64,000 nt of DNA from assembly GCA_958403385.1 (NCBI GenBank), contig CATXXC010000011.1:26166-90165 (forward strand). The letters run 5' to 3'. Within the stretch, counting starts at the first letter, position 1. Each line of letters begins with the position of its first letter. Made by a program: the position numbers and the translations under genes. Positions 43,735 to 52,784 of this stretch are shown piece by piece. This DNA comes from an uncultured Collinsella sp. (GTDB lineage Bacteria; Actinomycetota; Coriobacteriia; Coriobacteriales; Coriobacteriaceae). Under the pieces are notes generated by a model. It was given only the letters and a program-made list of their open reading frames with translations. It ran no database searches and was not told the DNA's origin.

Positions 43735-45906
43735 ATGTATCGATTCGAAAAGAAGGCCACGCTTGTTTGTGCTGCTGCGTCATTAATCACTGCTTGCTGC
43801 TTGCCCCTGAGTGCGAATGTCGCGTTTGCACAGGATTCCGTTGAGGCTCAGAGTATTGAGTCAAAAGCGGATTTTTCTTCTGTGGTTTCCGATGATTTGC
43901 AACCTGATAATTCTTCCGTCATAAAAGATGGCTGGCAACGAGACGAGTCGTCTGGAGTTTGGTATTACGGAAAAAACGGTAAACACCAAACTGGCTGGCT
44001 GCAAAGCGGGGGCTATTGGTATTGGCTTGATCCGGCCAATGATGGTGCAATGCGGACAGGTTATTTCAATGTGACCGATGCTGGCGGATCGACTGCTTCG
44101 TTTTATGCGAATGACGGCAATGCCGCAACGCCTTTTGGCGCGCTATATCAGAACTGCTGGCTACGTAACTCAGATGGAAATTGGTTTTATGCCAATGCTG
44201 GAGTCGATTTAGCTGCTGATTGGTTTTATCAAGACGGCACATGGTATTACCTGGATCCTGCCACCCATATAATGCAGGTTGGTTTTGTCAACCTCGGGAG
44301 CGGGAAATACTATTTAGATGCTTCTGGCGCTATGAAAACCGGCTGGATTCTCCAGGACGGGAATTGGTACTGGGCATATCCATCGGGCGCACTTGCTTCG
44401 TCATGGCAGACGATAGGTGGGACTCGCTATTATTTTGAGTCTCAGACGCTGGCTATGTTCAAAGGTCGTCACGAGATCGATGGAAGTACCTACATTTTTG
44501 GCGACTATGGCCTCGTAAATGGATGGTTCAAAGATGGAGTAGATTGGTATTACTGCTCTAATGGTATTGCGGTCACTGGCTGGCAACTCGTTAACGGAAC
44601 CTGGTATTATCTCGATCCGGCTTCCGACGGCAAAATGTCTGTTGGGTATTTAGACCTTGGCAATGCAGCATATTATTTGAATTCGAATGGGGCTATGGCT
44701 ATTGGTTGGGCTCAGTCCGAGGACGGCTGGTATTTCGCCTCTGAATCTGGCGCGCTTATTTCTGGCTGGTATAAAGAGGGCGTGAGTTGGTATTACCTGG
44801 ACCCTGCTAGCCATCTCATGAAAACGGGCTTATTTGAGGTGGGCGGCAACGATTGTTTCGCAAACCTGAGCGGTAGACTTGTGGTGTCAAGCTGGATTAC
44901 CGTTAAAGACGGCGTAGAAAGATATGCCGATGGCAATGGATATCTTTGCAAAGATGTGATCCGCGAAAACGCTACTATCCTAAAAACAGCTGGAGCTGAT
45001 GGCTGGCAGGTTGCGTCCGGTTGGGTTAATGTTGCAAATCAAAGGTTTTATGCTGAGCCCGGAACGGGCGTCATTCATCGTGGATGGCTGCAGATTGATG
45101 GCGATTGGTATTGGCTTGATGCCGATTCTGGTGTGATGAAAACTGGATGGGTTTTTACTGACGGTGCTTGGTATTACCTAAACGCCGACGGAAAAATGGC
45201 AACTGGTTGGAAATGCCTCAATGGAACATGGTATTACCTTGACTCCAACGGCAGCATGCATGTTGGCTGGCTTAAAGATTCGGGTAAGTGGTATTGGCTA
45301 GACGGCAGCGGGGCTATGGCAACAGGCGCAAGAACCATCGATGGCGTGCGTCGAATTTTCTGGAGCGATGGCCAGTGCGACAAGGTTGGCTGGCAAAATC
45401 CTCCGCAGTATCCCCAGGTCAGCTCTTGGACTGTTCAGTTGCCTAGCTACTGCACTGGCTACTTTACCTATGTGACTCCTTCTCGCATTTCTGTCGAAGC
45501 GACGCGGGAAGATTGCGTGAATGCCTTTATTCAGCGTGCTTACGAATATATCGGTACGCAATATATTGAGCCTTGGTCTACCGCTCCCGGCGGGGCTGTT
45601 GATTGCTCTGGTTTTGTCTTGCAATGTCTTTATGCTACTGGCATGGATATGGGTGTTTACAACCCTTATAACCATCGCTGGGATCCAAGCCAAACCTACA
45701 ATTCGATGAATTGGTATCGAAGCAACATCTTTATGCCCGTGAGCACCAGCTCGATTCAGCGTGGCGATGTGATTTATTATCGCGGGCATATCGCAATCGC
45801 ACTTGGCGGCGGTATGATGATTGACTCCTGGCCTCATCAGGGTGTCGGTATTCATCCCGTCAGCGCTAGGGGAAATGTGATCGGCGCAGCCCGTCCGTTT
45901 ATCTAA
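43735..45906 (+). CDS. Secreted GW-repeat protein with C-terminal NlpC/P60 peptidase
   Basis: 723 residues after GGGAGGG. Signal peptide (MYRFEKKATLVCAAASLITA..., cleavage near AFAQD). About 20 GW repeats fill residues 60-550. A canonical NlpC/P60 domain ends the protein: VDCSGFVLQCLY (Cys near 624), SIQRGDVIYYRGHIAIALG (His near 685) and a third polar residue in IDSWPH. It should cleave peptidoglycan stem peptides while bound to the wall through its repeats. It is divergent from licCA and could share regulation through the operator in between. AT-richer codon use than the core genome. Confidence 0.9.
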   Translation: MYRFEKKATLVCAAASLITACCLPLSANVAFAQDSVEAQSIESKADFSSVVSDDLQPDNSSVIKDGWQRDESSGVWYYGKNGKHQTGWLQSGGYWYWLDPANDGAMRTGYFNVTDAGGSTASFYANDGNAATPFGALYQNCWLRNSDGNWFYANAGVDLAADWFYQDGTWYYLDPATHIMQVGFVNLGSGKYYLDASGAMKTGWILQDGNWYWAYPSGALASSWQTIGGTRYYFESQTLAMFKGRHEIDGSTYIFGDYGLVNGWFKDGVDWYYCSNGIAVTGWQLVNGTWYYLDPASDGKMSVGYLDLGNAAYYLNSNGAMAIGWAQSEDGWYFASESGALISGWYKEGVSWYYLDPASHLMKTGLFEVGGNDCFANLSGRLVVSSWITVKDGVERYADGNGYLCKDVIRENATILKTAGADGWQVASGWVNVANQRFYAEPGTGVIHRGWLQIDGDWYWLDADSGVMKTGWVFTDGAWYYLNADGKMATGWKCLNGTWYYLDSNGSMHVGWLKDSGKWYWLDGSGAMATGARTIDGVRRIFWSDGQCDKVGWQNPPQYPQVSSWTVQLPSYCTGYFTYVTPSRISVEATREDCVNAFIQRAYEYIGTQYIEPWSTAPGGAVDCSGFVLQCLYATGMDMGVYNPYNHRWDPSQTYNSMNWYRSNIFMPVSTSSIQRGDVIYYRGHIAIALGGGMMIDSWPHQGVGIHPVSARGNVIGAARPFI

Positions 45907-45948
45907 TTGATTCTTTGTAAGACAGTCGGTACCGGTTGGGAGCCTGAA

Positions 45949-48018
45949 ATGAATGCTCGGATTGATCATCGAATTTGCTGGCGAGCAATCGGCTTGGTGC
46001 TACTATCCGCCTCGCTCTCGGTTTTCGCCCCCGCGTTTTCTTGCACTGCTTATGCCGTGGAAGTGGGGGCGGATAACGATATCGTAGAGCGCGATTCGAC
46101 GGAAGGGTCGGGTGCTTTTGTCGGCGGCGGTCTCGCTCAAGATTCCAACGATTATGCTGGCAAAACAGCGGAAGATTCGAATCCACAGGTTGTCGAAAGC
46201 CAAGACTCGTCGACGACGGAAAAACTATCTGGATGGCAATGGGACGGTTTGTCCTGGTATTACTATCTTGACGGCTGCCGTTTGACCGGAATGCAGAATG
46301 TTGACGGCTCGTTGTTTTATTTGGACCCCGCTCGTGACGGCGCGATGAGTTGCGGCTGGATTTTTACTGACAATAAGTGGTATTACGCGAGTCCATCAGG
46401 CGCTTTGGCAAATGGTTGGCAGCTTATCGGAGGCCAATGGTACTGGTTTGACTCCCTTGACGGCTGTTCCATGGTTACTGGGCGACGTGTTATCGATGGG
46501 CATCCTTTTCTTCTTGGAACCTATGGACTGATTAATGGATGGTGTCTTGATAACGGTTTATGGTATTGGGGAAGCAATGGTGAAGTCTTAACCGGTTGGC
46601 TTCAAACTGGCAATAACTGGTATTGGCTTGATCCCGCCAATGATGGTGCTATGTCTAGGGGAATCGTTTCCGTTGGCTCATCACGTTATTATTTATCGGA
46701 TTCCGGTGCAATGGCTGTTGGTTGGGCGTTTGATGGTACGGACTGGTATTACGCAGACAGTTCCGGCGCACTTGCGTCGGGCTGGCGTTCGGTGAACGGC
46801 GCTTGGTATTGGCTCGATATCGCAAATGACAATAGAATGGTTACCGGCTTTTTTCCCATCGGATCGAATCGGTATCATTTTTCTTCAACGGGAGCGCTGT
46901 CACTCGGCTGGTTTATGAGCGATGGAGACTGGTATTACGCTGAGCCATCTTATGCATCGGGTATTGTAAAGACGGGTTGGCTGAAGGACGGTAGCCAATA
47001 CTATTATCTTGATCCTGCCGTCGACGGCAAAATGCTGCTTGGTCATTTTTCTGTATATGGGGAAAGCTATTATGCGAAAGCCTCTGGCGCTGTTGCTTGT
47101 CGTGAATGGGTAGATGCTCAGGACTCGGTTACGGGGGAGTCCTCTAAGGCCTTTGCGGGTTCTGACTGCTCGTTGTGCGGAACATTGCGCAATGGGAAGT
47201 TATTTACTTCAAACGGCGATGGCGAATTGGTCGAAGCGCGCGGTTTCGTGACGCTTGGTGGCTGCATTTTCTATGCTGATCCGACTAATGGCTCCTTGAG
47301 CGTCGGCTGGCAGAACGTTAACGGAAAATGGTACTTCTTTGATGAGACCGCTGGCTATGCACGATCTGGCTGGCTGAGCAAGGATGGCTCCTGGTTCTAT
47401 TTAGATCCATCCACTTACGTTATGAAAACCGGTTGGGTTGCCGTTAACGGATATTGGTATTACTTGAATTCGTCTGGTTATATGCAGACAGGATGGCTCA
47501 ATTTGGGCGGCACCTGGTATTGGCTTGATGCTAGTGGGGCTATGGCTACTGGCTGGCGCGTTGTGGACGGATCCTGGAATTACTTCATGGCTAACGGCGC
47601 GTGGGTGTCAGACTATATGGACGCTAAAGCTCAAAGTTATTCAAGCAATACAAATTGGCTGATACTTGTCGATACGTCGCGTTGTATCACGAGCATCTAC
47701 ACTGGGTCATGGAATAATTGGTCCTTAAACCGTCGATATGTATGTTCGACGGGAAAAGCCAGTACGCCAACTGTGATAGGGGAGTACCAAGTCTACGGAA
47801 AGGGATACTCCTTTGGGCATGGATATACTTGCTATTACTACACACAGTTCTACGGTGATTACCTATTCCATTCCTCGCCCTATTACGTTAACAGTAATCG
47901 CGTGATGGATCCCACGATGGGTGTTCCGTCCTCTGCTGGATGTGTGCGTCTTGAGATCCAGAACGCAAAATGGATTTACGATAATATTCCTTATGGAACA
48001 AAGGTTGTTACCTATTGA
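45949..48018 (+). CDS. Secreted GW-repeat protein with C-terminal L,D-transpeptidase (YkuD)
   Basis: 689 residues. The ATG at 45949 is chosen; the frame extends 14 codons upstream to a TTG just after the previous stop. A signal peptide ends near AYAVE. GW repeats run from about 75 to 545. The last ~130 residues are a YkuD L,D-transpeptidase: LILVDTSRCITSIY, GEYQVYGKGYSF, LFHSSPY (His near 640) and the catalytic block MGVPSSAGCVRL (Cys near 665). L,D-transpeptidases make 3-3 peptidoglycan crosslinks or attach proteins to the wall. It follows the NlpC/P60 gene by about 40 bases, so a hydrolase and a crosslinking enzyme are made together. Confidence 0.9.
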   Translation: MNARIDHRICWRAIGLVLLSASLSVFAPAFSCTAYAVEVGADNDIVERDSTEGSGAFVGGGLAQDSNDYAGKTAEDSNPQVVESQDSSTTEKLSGWQWDGLSWYYYLDGCRLTGMQNVDGSLFYLDPARDGAMSCGWIFTDNKWYYASPSGALANGWQLIGGQWYWFDSLDGCSMVTGRRVIDGHPFLLGTYGLINGWCLDNGLWYWGSNGEVLTGWLQTGNNWYWLDPANDGAMSRGIVSVGSSRYYLSDSGAMAVGWAFDGTDWYYADSSGALASGWRSVNGAWYWLDIANDNRMVTGFFPIGSNRYHFSSTGALSLGWFMSDGDWYYAEPSYASGIVKTGWLKDGSQYYYLDPAVDGKMLLGHFSVYGESYYAKASGAVACREWVDAQDSVTGESSKAFAGSDCSLCGTLRNGKLFTSNGDGELVEARGFVTLGGCIFYADPTNGSLSVGWQNVNGKWYFFDETAGYARSGWLSKDGSWFYLDPSTYVMKTGWVAVNGYWYYLNSSGYMQTGWLNLGGTWYWLDASGAMATGWRVVDGSWNYFMANGAWVSDYMDAKAQSYSSNTNWLILVDTSRCITSIYTGSWNNWSLNRRYVCSTGKASTPTVIGEYQVYGKGYSFGHGYTCYYYTQFYGDYLFHSSPYYVNSNRVMDPTMGVPSSAGCVRLEIQNAKWIYDNIPYGTKVVTY

Positions 48019-48373
48019 TATTGGACAAGTGTCTTTAAAGGTGGGAGAAAGACACTGATTCTTAAGGGACTCTTTTCCAATTGAGGTGCTTTGATTTGGC
48101 AAGCGGTTTCATGAGAAGGCAGTCATAAACTGTATGCACTTCCGGTGCGCAGGATTTTAATTCTCTACGAGCTTCCTTTTCAGATTATTTTGAAAAGCCA
48201 ACCATCTCGCTCCCTCTAGGGGGGCGAGGTGTCGGTGTTGGTGTTAAAAATTACGGGAGCACCATTCAATTTGCCGCCATGTATTATCTAAAGGCCGAGC
48301 CTTCTCCTGTCTTTTTTGAGCGTAATAAACAACACCTTAAATCTCTAATGATTGCTTTGCTAATCTTGAAAAC
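48019..48373. other. Intergenic stretch with two hairpins
   Basis: No gene is seen in about 355 bases. A 9-bp stem at 48028-48056 (AGTGTCTTT with AAAGACACT) right after the YkuD gene is a possible terminator without T-run. A weaker hairpin lies at 48206-48228 (CTCGC with GCGAG). The promoter of the polysaccharide cluster must be in the AT-rich last 100 bases, but I cannot fix it. Confidence 0.5.
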
Positions 48374-49339
48374 ATGACTTTGGGAGGATTTTTGGAAATA
48401 GAAAAGGGAAATGGTACAGGCGTATGCGTACTTCTTTCAGCATATAAACCTAATCTTAAGTTTTTCGCCGCTCAACTTGATTCGATTGATGAACAAACGT
48501 TTCCGGTTACGCTTTTGGTCAGAAATGACTGCCCCGAATCGGCCTCTTTAGAGGGGTTTATCCAAGAGCATATAAAGAAAAACGCCTATCGTTATTATCA
48601 TGGCGATAAAAATCTCGGTTATGTCAAATCGTTCGAGGCACTACTCTCTTTGGCAGAAGGGGATTACGTAGTATTTTGCGATCAAGATGATATTTGGGAG
48701 CCTAACAGAGTTCAAGTTTCGCTCAACCATATGCTAGAAGAAGGCTCAATTCTTGATGTTTGCGATAGATCGGTAATCGACGAAAACGGAAACATGCTGG
48801 TAGAGAGCTACAGAAAAGCTCATCCAAATTCGCCTGAAGTAAATTGGTGCTCCGGAGAGGATATTACTATTCAGGCTGCAAGTGTATGCTACGGCATTGG
48901 TATGGCTCTCATGCTAGATGCGAGTGCTGCTAAGTCGATGATTCCCTTTCCGGAATCCACTGCGCATGATTTGTGGTTGACATTGGGCTGCAGCGAACTG
49001 GGGAAGTGCAGTTTTACAACGACTCCCTTGGTTAAGTATCGTCGACATGGCGGGAATGAAACTGGATTCCTTGCGGGTGTTGCTTCAAAAGATGATTGGT
49101 ATTCAACAAGAGTTAAAAACAGGGTTGATACAGCTAAGCAATTTGCCGAAAGATTTCCTGATTCACCGCACCTAAAGGAAATAATGGGGTTCGCCGATGC
49201 AAGAGAGCGACGCTCCATAATTGGCTTGCTTAAATATCGACGAGCTTGCCCGTCCATTGCTAAAGCTGAAATCATTATGCGACTTGTGCCGAATTGGCTG
49301 TTTCTTTTGATTTTAAACATGATTAAAGAAGCAAAATAG
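48374..49339 (+). CDS. GT2 family glycosyltransferase (rhamnosyltransferase-like)
   Basis: 321 residues from the ATG at 48374; a TTG at 48392 just after GGGAGG is an equally likely start. GT-A motifs: VCVLLSAYKPNLKFFAAQLD (17-36), VRNDCPE near 50, LGYVKSFEALLSLAEGDYVV, and the metal-binding FCDQDDIWEPNRV near 102, the spelling of rhamnosyltransferase-like GT2 proteins. AHDLWLTLG near 199 is the acceptor-side motif. A C-terminal hydrophobic stretch (NWLFLLILNMI) may touch the membrane. First gene of an AT-rich polysaccharide cluster that includes a flippase and LicD. Confidence 0.87.
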   Translation: MTLGGFLEIEKGNGTGVCVLLSAYKPNLKFFAAQLDSIDEQTFPVTLLVRNDCPESASLEGFIQEHIKKNAYRYYHGDKNLGYVKSFEALLSLAEGDYVVFCDQDDIWEPNRVQVSLNHMLEEGSILDVCDRSVIDENGNMLVESYRKAHPNSPEVNWCSGEDITIQAASVCYGIGMALMLDASAAKSMIPFPESTAHDLWLTLGCSELGKCSFTTTPLVKYRRHGGNETGFLAGVASKDDWYSTRVKNRVDTAKQFAERFPDSPHLKEIMGFADARERRSIIGLLKYRRACPSIAKAEIIMRLVPNWLFLLILNMIKEAK

Positions 49340-49383
49340 CTTCGTATCCGATTCGCGACTTGTTCAGAAGGGCGCTTATATTT

Positions 49384-50628
49384 GTGGAAGCCACAGAGAA
49401 GACTCTTTCGATTAAACACAATATGTTCTGGAATACCGTTGGCTCGTTGACGAATTTAGGCTGTCAATGGCTAATCACTATATTGGTCGTTCGACTGTCT
49501 GATGGATATAGTGCTGCTGGAATTTATTCCCTTGCTATGTCTATTTTCAACATGTTTTCTCAATTGGCCCAATACAGGATGTACACGGTACAAATTGCAG
49601 ATGTTGAAAGGAAAAACTCTGCTGGTGAATACCTGACTTTTCGTTTCTTTACTACGTTTATGGCGTTTGCAATGTTGGCCGTCTATTCCATTGCGACGTG
49701 TCGTATTGATACGGTGCCTGCTGTTCTTTTGTATGCTCTCTATAAAACCGCCGGCTTAGTTATTGATGTCATGCATGCCAATGATCAGGTTGGCCATAGG
49801 ATGGACTATATTGGGAAATCCCTCATAATGCAGGGCATTGGTTCTCTCCTTTCGTTCATTGTTGTCTTTGGGCTGTTAAATAGCCTCGAAGGTGCATTGT
49901 TGCTAATGACGGTAGTGACTATAGGTATCGGTGTTATTTCCGATTATCCGAGATCAAATCGAATCTCTGCAATCAAGCTTGGAATTACCCAAGCGAAGGT
50001 CAGAGCTTTCCTATGTGGCTGTTTGCCCATCGTTCTGGGCGGCATTGCTGCTTCTGCGGCGCCGAATATTCCAAGGCAGTATTTATCTTATACATTCGGA
50101 GATTCTGCTCTAGGCATTTATGCATCAGTTGCTGCTCCCGTGGCAATTATCCAAATGGGTGCGACGTATATCTATAATCCTTTATTAGGTTATTTAGTAG
50201 AGCGTTACTATTCTAAGGAAAAGTCCTTTTTTACGCTTATAGGTAAAATACTTGCCGGTATTTTATTTGTCGGCGTCATATCAGCAGTTGCCCTTTTCTT
50301 TTTCGGCAAATTATTGCTGTCTTTGTTTTATGGCGCTGGAATAGCCAAACATTCTGATCTCCTTCAGCCTATGTTGGCTTGTGCCTTTTTGACTGGCATT
50401 GCTTGGTTTGTCAACGATTTGCTGGTTTCTCTTGATAATTACCGAGGGGTATTTGTTGGCAGCATATTGTCCTTAATCAGTGCTGTTGCTGTCATGGCTC
50501 CCGCGCAAGTGTTGTTTGGCTTAAATGGCCCTACTGTAACGGCGCTTATATCCAATGCTATTTGCCTTATTTATCAGTCTTTTGTTTTGGGGAAACAGAC
50601 GCAAGAATGGTTTGGGGAAAAGAGATAG
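49384..50628 (+). CDS. Polysaccharide flippase (Wzx/MOP superfamily)
   Basis: 414 residues from a GTG at 49384 (GAAGGG upstream); a TTG eight codons earlier is possible. The protein has about 12 hydrophobic helices and a typical N-terminus of polysaccharide exporters (NMFWNTVGSLTNLGCQWLIT). The MOP-type flippase moves lipid-linked repeat units across the membrane. With the GT2, LicD and GT4 genes around it, the cluster can make, export and decorate a glycan. Only 4 bases separate it from licD. Confidence 0.85.
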   Translation: MEATEKTLSIKHNMFWNTVGSLTNLGCQWLITILVVRLSDGYSAAGIYSLAMSIFNMFSQLAQYRMYTVQIADVERKNSAGEYLTFRFFTTFMAFAMLAVYSIATCRIDTVPAVLLYALYKTAGLVIDVMHANDQVGHRMDYIGKSLIMQGIGSLLSFIVVFGLLNSLEGALLLMTVVTIGIGVISDYPRSNRISAIKLGITQAKVRAFLCGCLPIVLGGIAASAAPNIPRQYLSYTFGDSALGIYASVAAPVAIIQMGATYIYNPLLGYLVERYYSKEKSFFTLIGKILAGILFVGVISAVALFFFGKLLLSLFYGAGIAKHSDLLQPMLACAFLTGIAWFVNDLLVSLDNYRGVFVGSILSLISAVAVMAPAQVLFGLNGPTVTALISNAICLIYQSFVLGKQTQEWFGEKR

Positions 50629-50632
50629 GCCG

Positions 50633-51493
50633 ATGATGTCTAAAGCTCACGCGCTATTAAAGCTTCAAAACACTGAATTGGATATCCTTCAGGTTGTCGC
50701 TGCATTCTGCTCTAAGCACGGCATCAGGTGGTGGCTTGATGGCGGAACATGTTTAGGAGCAATGCGTCATAGGGGGTTTATCCCTTGGGATGATGATATA
50801 GATATCGGAATGATGCGTTCAGACTATGACCGCTTTTGCTCTTTAGCCGAGGATGGTTTACCGGAAGGATATTCGCTCCATACATCGCGGAATACTATTG
50901 GCTATGCTGCGATGTTTGCTAAGGTGTATCGCGATGGAACTCGCTTCGAGAATCAGGAGGCTCGAGAGGCTTCCAGTTCGATGGGCATTTTTGTCGACAT
51001 CTTTCCATATGACCAGCTCTATACAGATAAACGCCTTCGTGCAAAACAAGTCCGAACTGCATCAATTGCACAGAAAAGAGCTTATTTATATCACTCTTCT
51101 TCCATTGTTGTCCCTCATAAAGGGTTCCTTGGACAACTCGAGCAAATTGGTTGTTCTGCTATACACGTAGTGGAACGACTGGTTTCTCGAGGCGCATGCT
51201 CTTACCAGGATTTGTTCGACTCCTGTATTGCCGACTCAAATACGGGTGAGGTCTCTGATTATTGTCTGACGTTAAGCTGGCCGAATATGGCGCCAGTGCC
51301 TATTTCAGAGATTTTCCCTCTGAGCAGTGCGGTTTTCGAAGGCAGTGAATTCCCCGTTCCTCGTATGACGGATAAATATCTTACAACGATGTATGGCGAA
51401 TGGAAGAAAATTCCGGAGCCGGAAAATCGACATACCCATCTTCCTCTTCTGCTTGACTTTGGGGATGGTGAAGTCTGGACTGCGCAGAATTAA
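50633..51493 (+). CDS. licD: LicD-family phosphocholine transferase
   Basis: 286 residues from the ATG at 50633 (MMSKAH), 4 bases after the flippase stop. The LicD signature is plain: WWLDGGTCLGAMRHRGFIPW followed by DDDIDIGM (residues 33-60), containing the nucleotidyltransferase-like acidic residues. LicD proteins transfer phosphocholine from CDP-choline to sugars of teichoic acid or lipopolysaccharide. CDP-choline would come from the LicCA fusion 7 kb away. Some LicD relatives move other phospho-groups, but the presence of licB, licCA and choline-binding repeats in the same island makes phosphocholine the best reading. Confidence 0.88.
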   Translation: MMSKAHALLKLQNTELDILQVVAAFCSKHGIRWWLDGGTCLGAMRHRGFIPWDDDIDIGMMRSDYDRFCSLAEDGLPEGYSLHTSRNTIGYAAMFAKVYRDGTRFENQEAREASSSMGIFVDIFPYDQLYTDKRLRAKQVRTASIAQKRAYLYHSSSIVVPHKGFLGQLEQIGCSAIHVVERLVSRGACSYQDLFDSCIADSNTGEVSDYCLTLSWPNMAPVPISEIFPLSSAVFEGSEFPVPRMTDKYLTTMYGEWKKIPEPENRHTHLPLLLDFGDGEVWTAQN

Positions 51494-51526
51494 GGATATG
51501 AAATCTTTACCAGATGAGGTTATGTA

Positions 51527-52672
51527 ATGAGTTCTTCTATTTGTATTTTCACCCACCATTATCACCCGCAACTTAGCGGAATTGGTAATTTTGTCGATGG
51601 TCTCGCTCATGCCCTAGCTGCCCGCGGCGACAGGGTGGTTATCGTTACTAATGATTCAATGCGCGTAGGAGCTGGTCATTCAGTCGAAAACGGTCTCGAG
51701 ATAATTCGGCTTCCATGTATTTCATTGCTTGATGGAAGGCTTCCTCTTCCCAAAAAAACCAGCGATTATTACCGGCTCCTGCAAAGTCTTGATGATTATG
51801 AGTGGGACGGCGTACTTATAAACACGAGACTTTTTCCTCTCTCAATCGAAGGGCTGAAGTTTGCCGCGAATCATAACATCAAGGCCGTCGTTCTCGACCA
51901 CGGTTCAGCGTATCTTTCTTTCAATCAGCCGTTCCTTGATTTTTTTGTGCGCCGATATGAGGATTGGATTACGGATCGTGTAAAGTCGTTTAAACCTGAT
52001 TTCTATGGGATTTCATCTAAAAGCGTTGAATGGCTCCAACACTTTAATGTCGCTGCAAAGGGCGTAATATCAAACTCAATCAATGCCTCATTCTATAGGA
52101 GTATTTCTTCGGGGAGAGATTTTCGATCTGAATTAGGTATCCCTCAGTCATCCTTGGTTGTAGCTTTTGTCGGGCGGCTTATTCCTGAAAAGGGAATTAA
52201 TTCAATTATTGAGGCGGCTCGCGCAAAAGATATTACCAAGCGTGATATTTGCTTTGTTCTCGCAGGGGATGGTCCGCTTGCTAATGAGGTCAAGGAAGCC
52301 TGTTCGTCTGACCTGTTTTGGCTTGGGAGATGTAACACAGAGGACATTTCCTCCTTACTTCAGCAAGCAGATGTGCTTTGTCTTCCAACTCGTTCCGAAG
52401 GCTTTTCAACGGTACTTCTTGAGGCTTCAGCCTGCGGAACGCCTGCTGTTGTAACAGATGTGGGAGGCGCGCGCGAGCTTATTCCAGATGATAGCTACGG
52501 CACGATAATTCAGTCCATGTCATCTGATGAGGTGGTTTTAGCATTATGCAGGCTATTTGATGATCGAAGGCTTCTTTCCCTTCAGTCTCGAAACTCTAGG
52601 GCTCTTGTTGAAAATCGATATAGCTGGGACGCCACTGCTATAGATGTCGAGAAGGCGTTTTGTATTCGCTAA
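51527..52672 (+). CDS. GT4 family glycosyltransferase
   Basis: A 381-residue GT-B enzyme. The N-terminal domain has THHYHPQLSGIGNFVDGLAH (9-28); the C-terminal donor domain has VVAFVGRLIPEKGINSIIEA near 207, FVLAGDGPL near 239, and the E-X7-E motif region RSEGFSTVLLEASACGTPAV near 287, which binds the nucleotide sugar. No membrane span. It belongs to the polysaccharide cluster and follows licD by 33 bases. Donor and acceptor unknown. Confidence 0.9.
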   Translation: MSSSICIFTHHYHPQLSGIGNFVDGLAHALAARGDRVVIVTNDSMRVGAGHSVENGLEIIRLPCISLLDGRLPLPKKTSDYYRLLQSLDDYEWDGVLINTRLFPLSIEGLKFAANHNIKAVVLDHGSAYLSFNQPFLDFFVRRYEDWITDRVKSFKPDFYGISSKSVEWLQHFNVAAKGVISNSINASFYRSISSGRDFRSELGIPQSSLVVAFVGRLIPEKGINSIIEAARAKDITKRDICFVLAGDGPLANEVKEACSSDLFWLGRCNTEDISSLLQQADVLCLPTRSEGFSTVLLEASACGTPAVVTDVGGARELIPDDSYGTIIQSMSSDEVVLALCRLFDDRRLLSLQSRNSRALVENRYSWDATAIDVEKAFCIR

Positions 52673-52784
52673 GTGATACTTGGCTGGCTTTTACTTAGCT
52701 TTTGAGTGAAGTTGGATCTAAGACCCGAATTTGTTATTGTCGTCTTACCCTATTCGATTTTGTCTTTAGTTGGAGATGCACGTT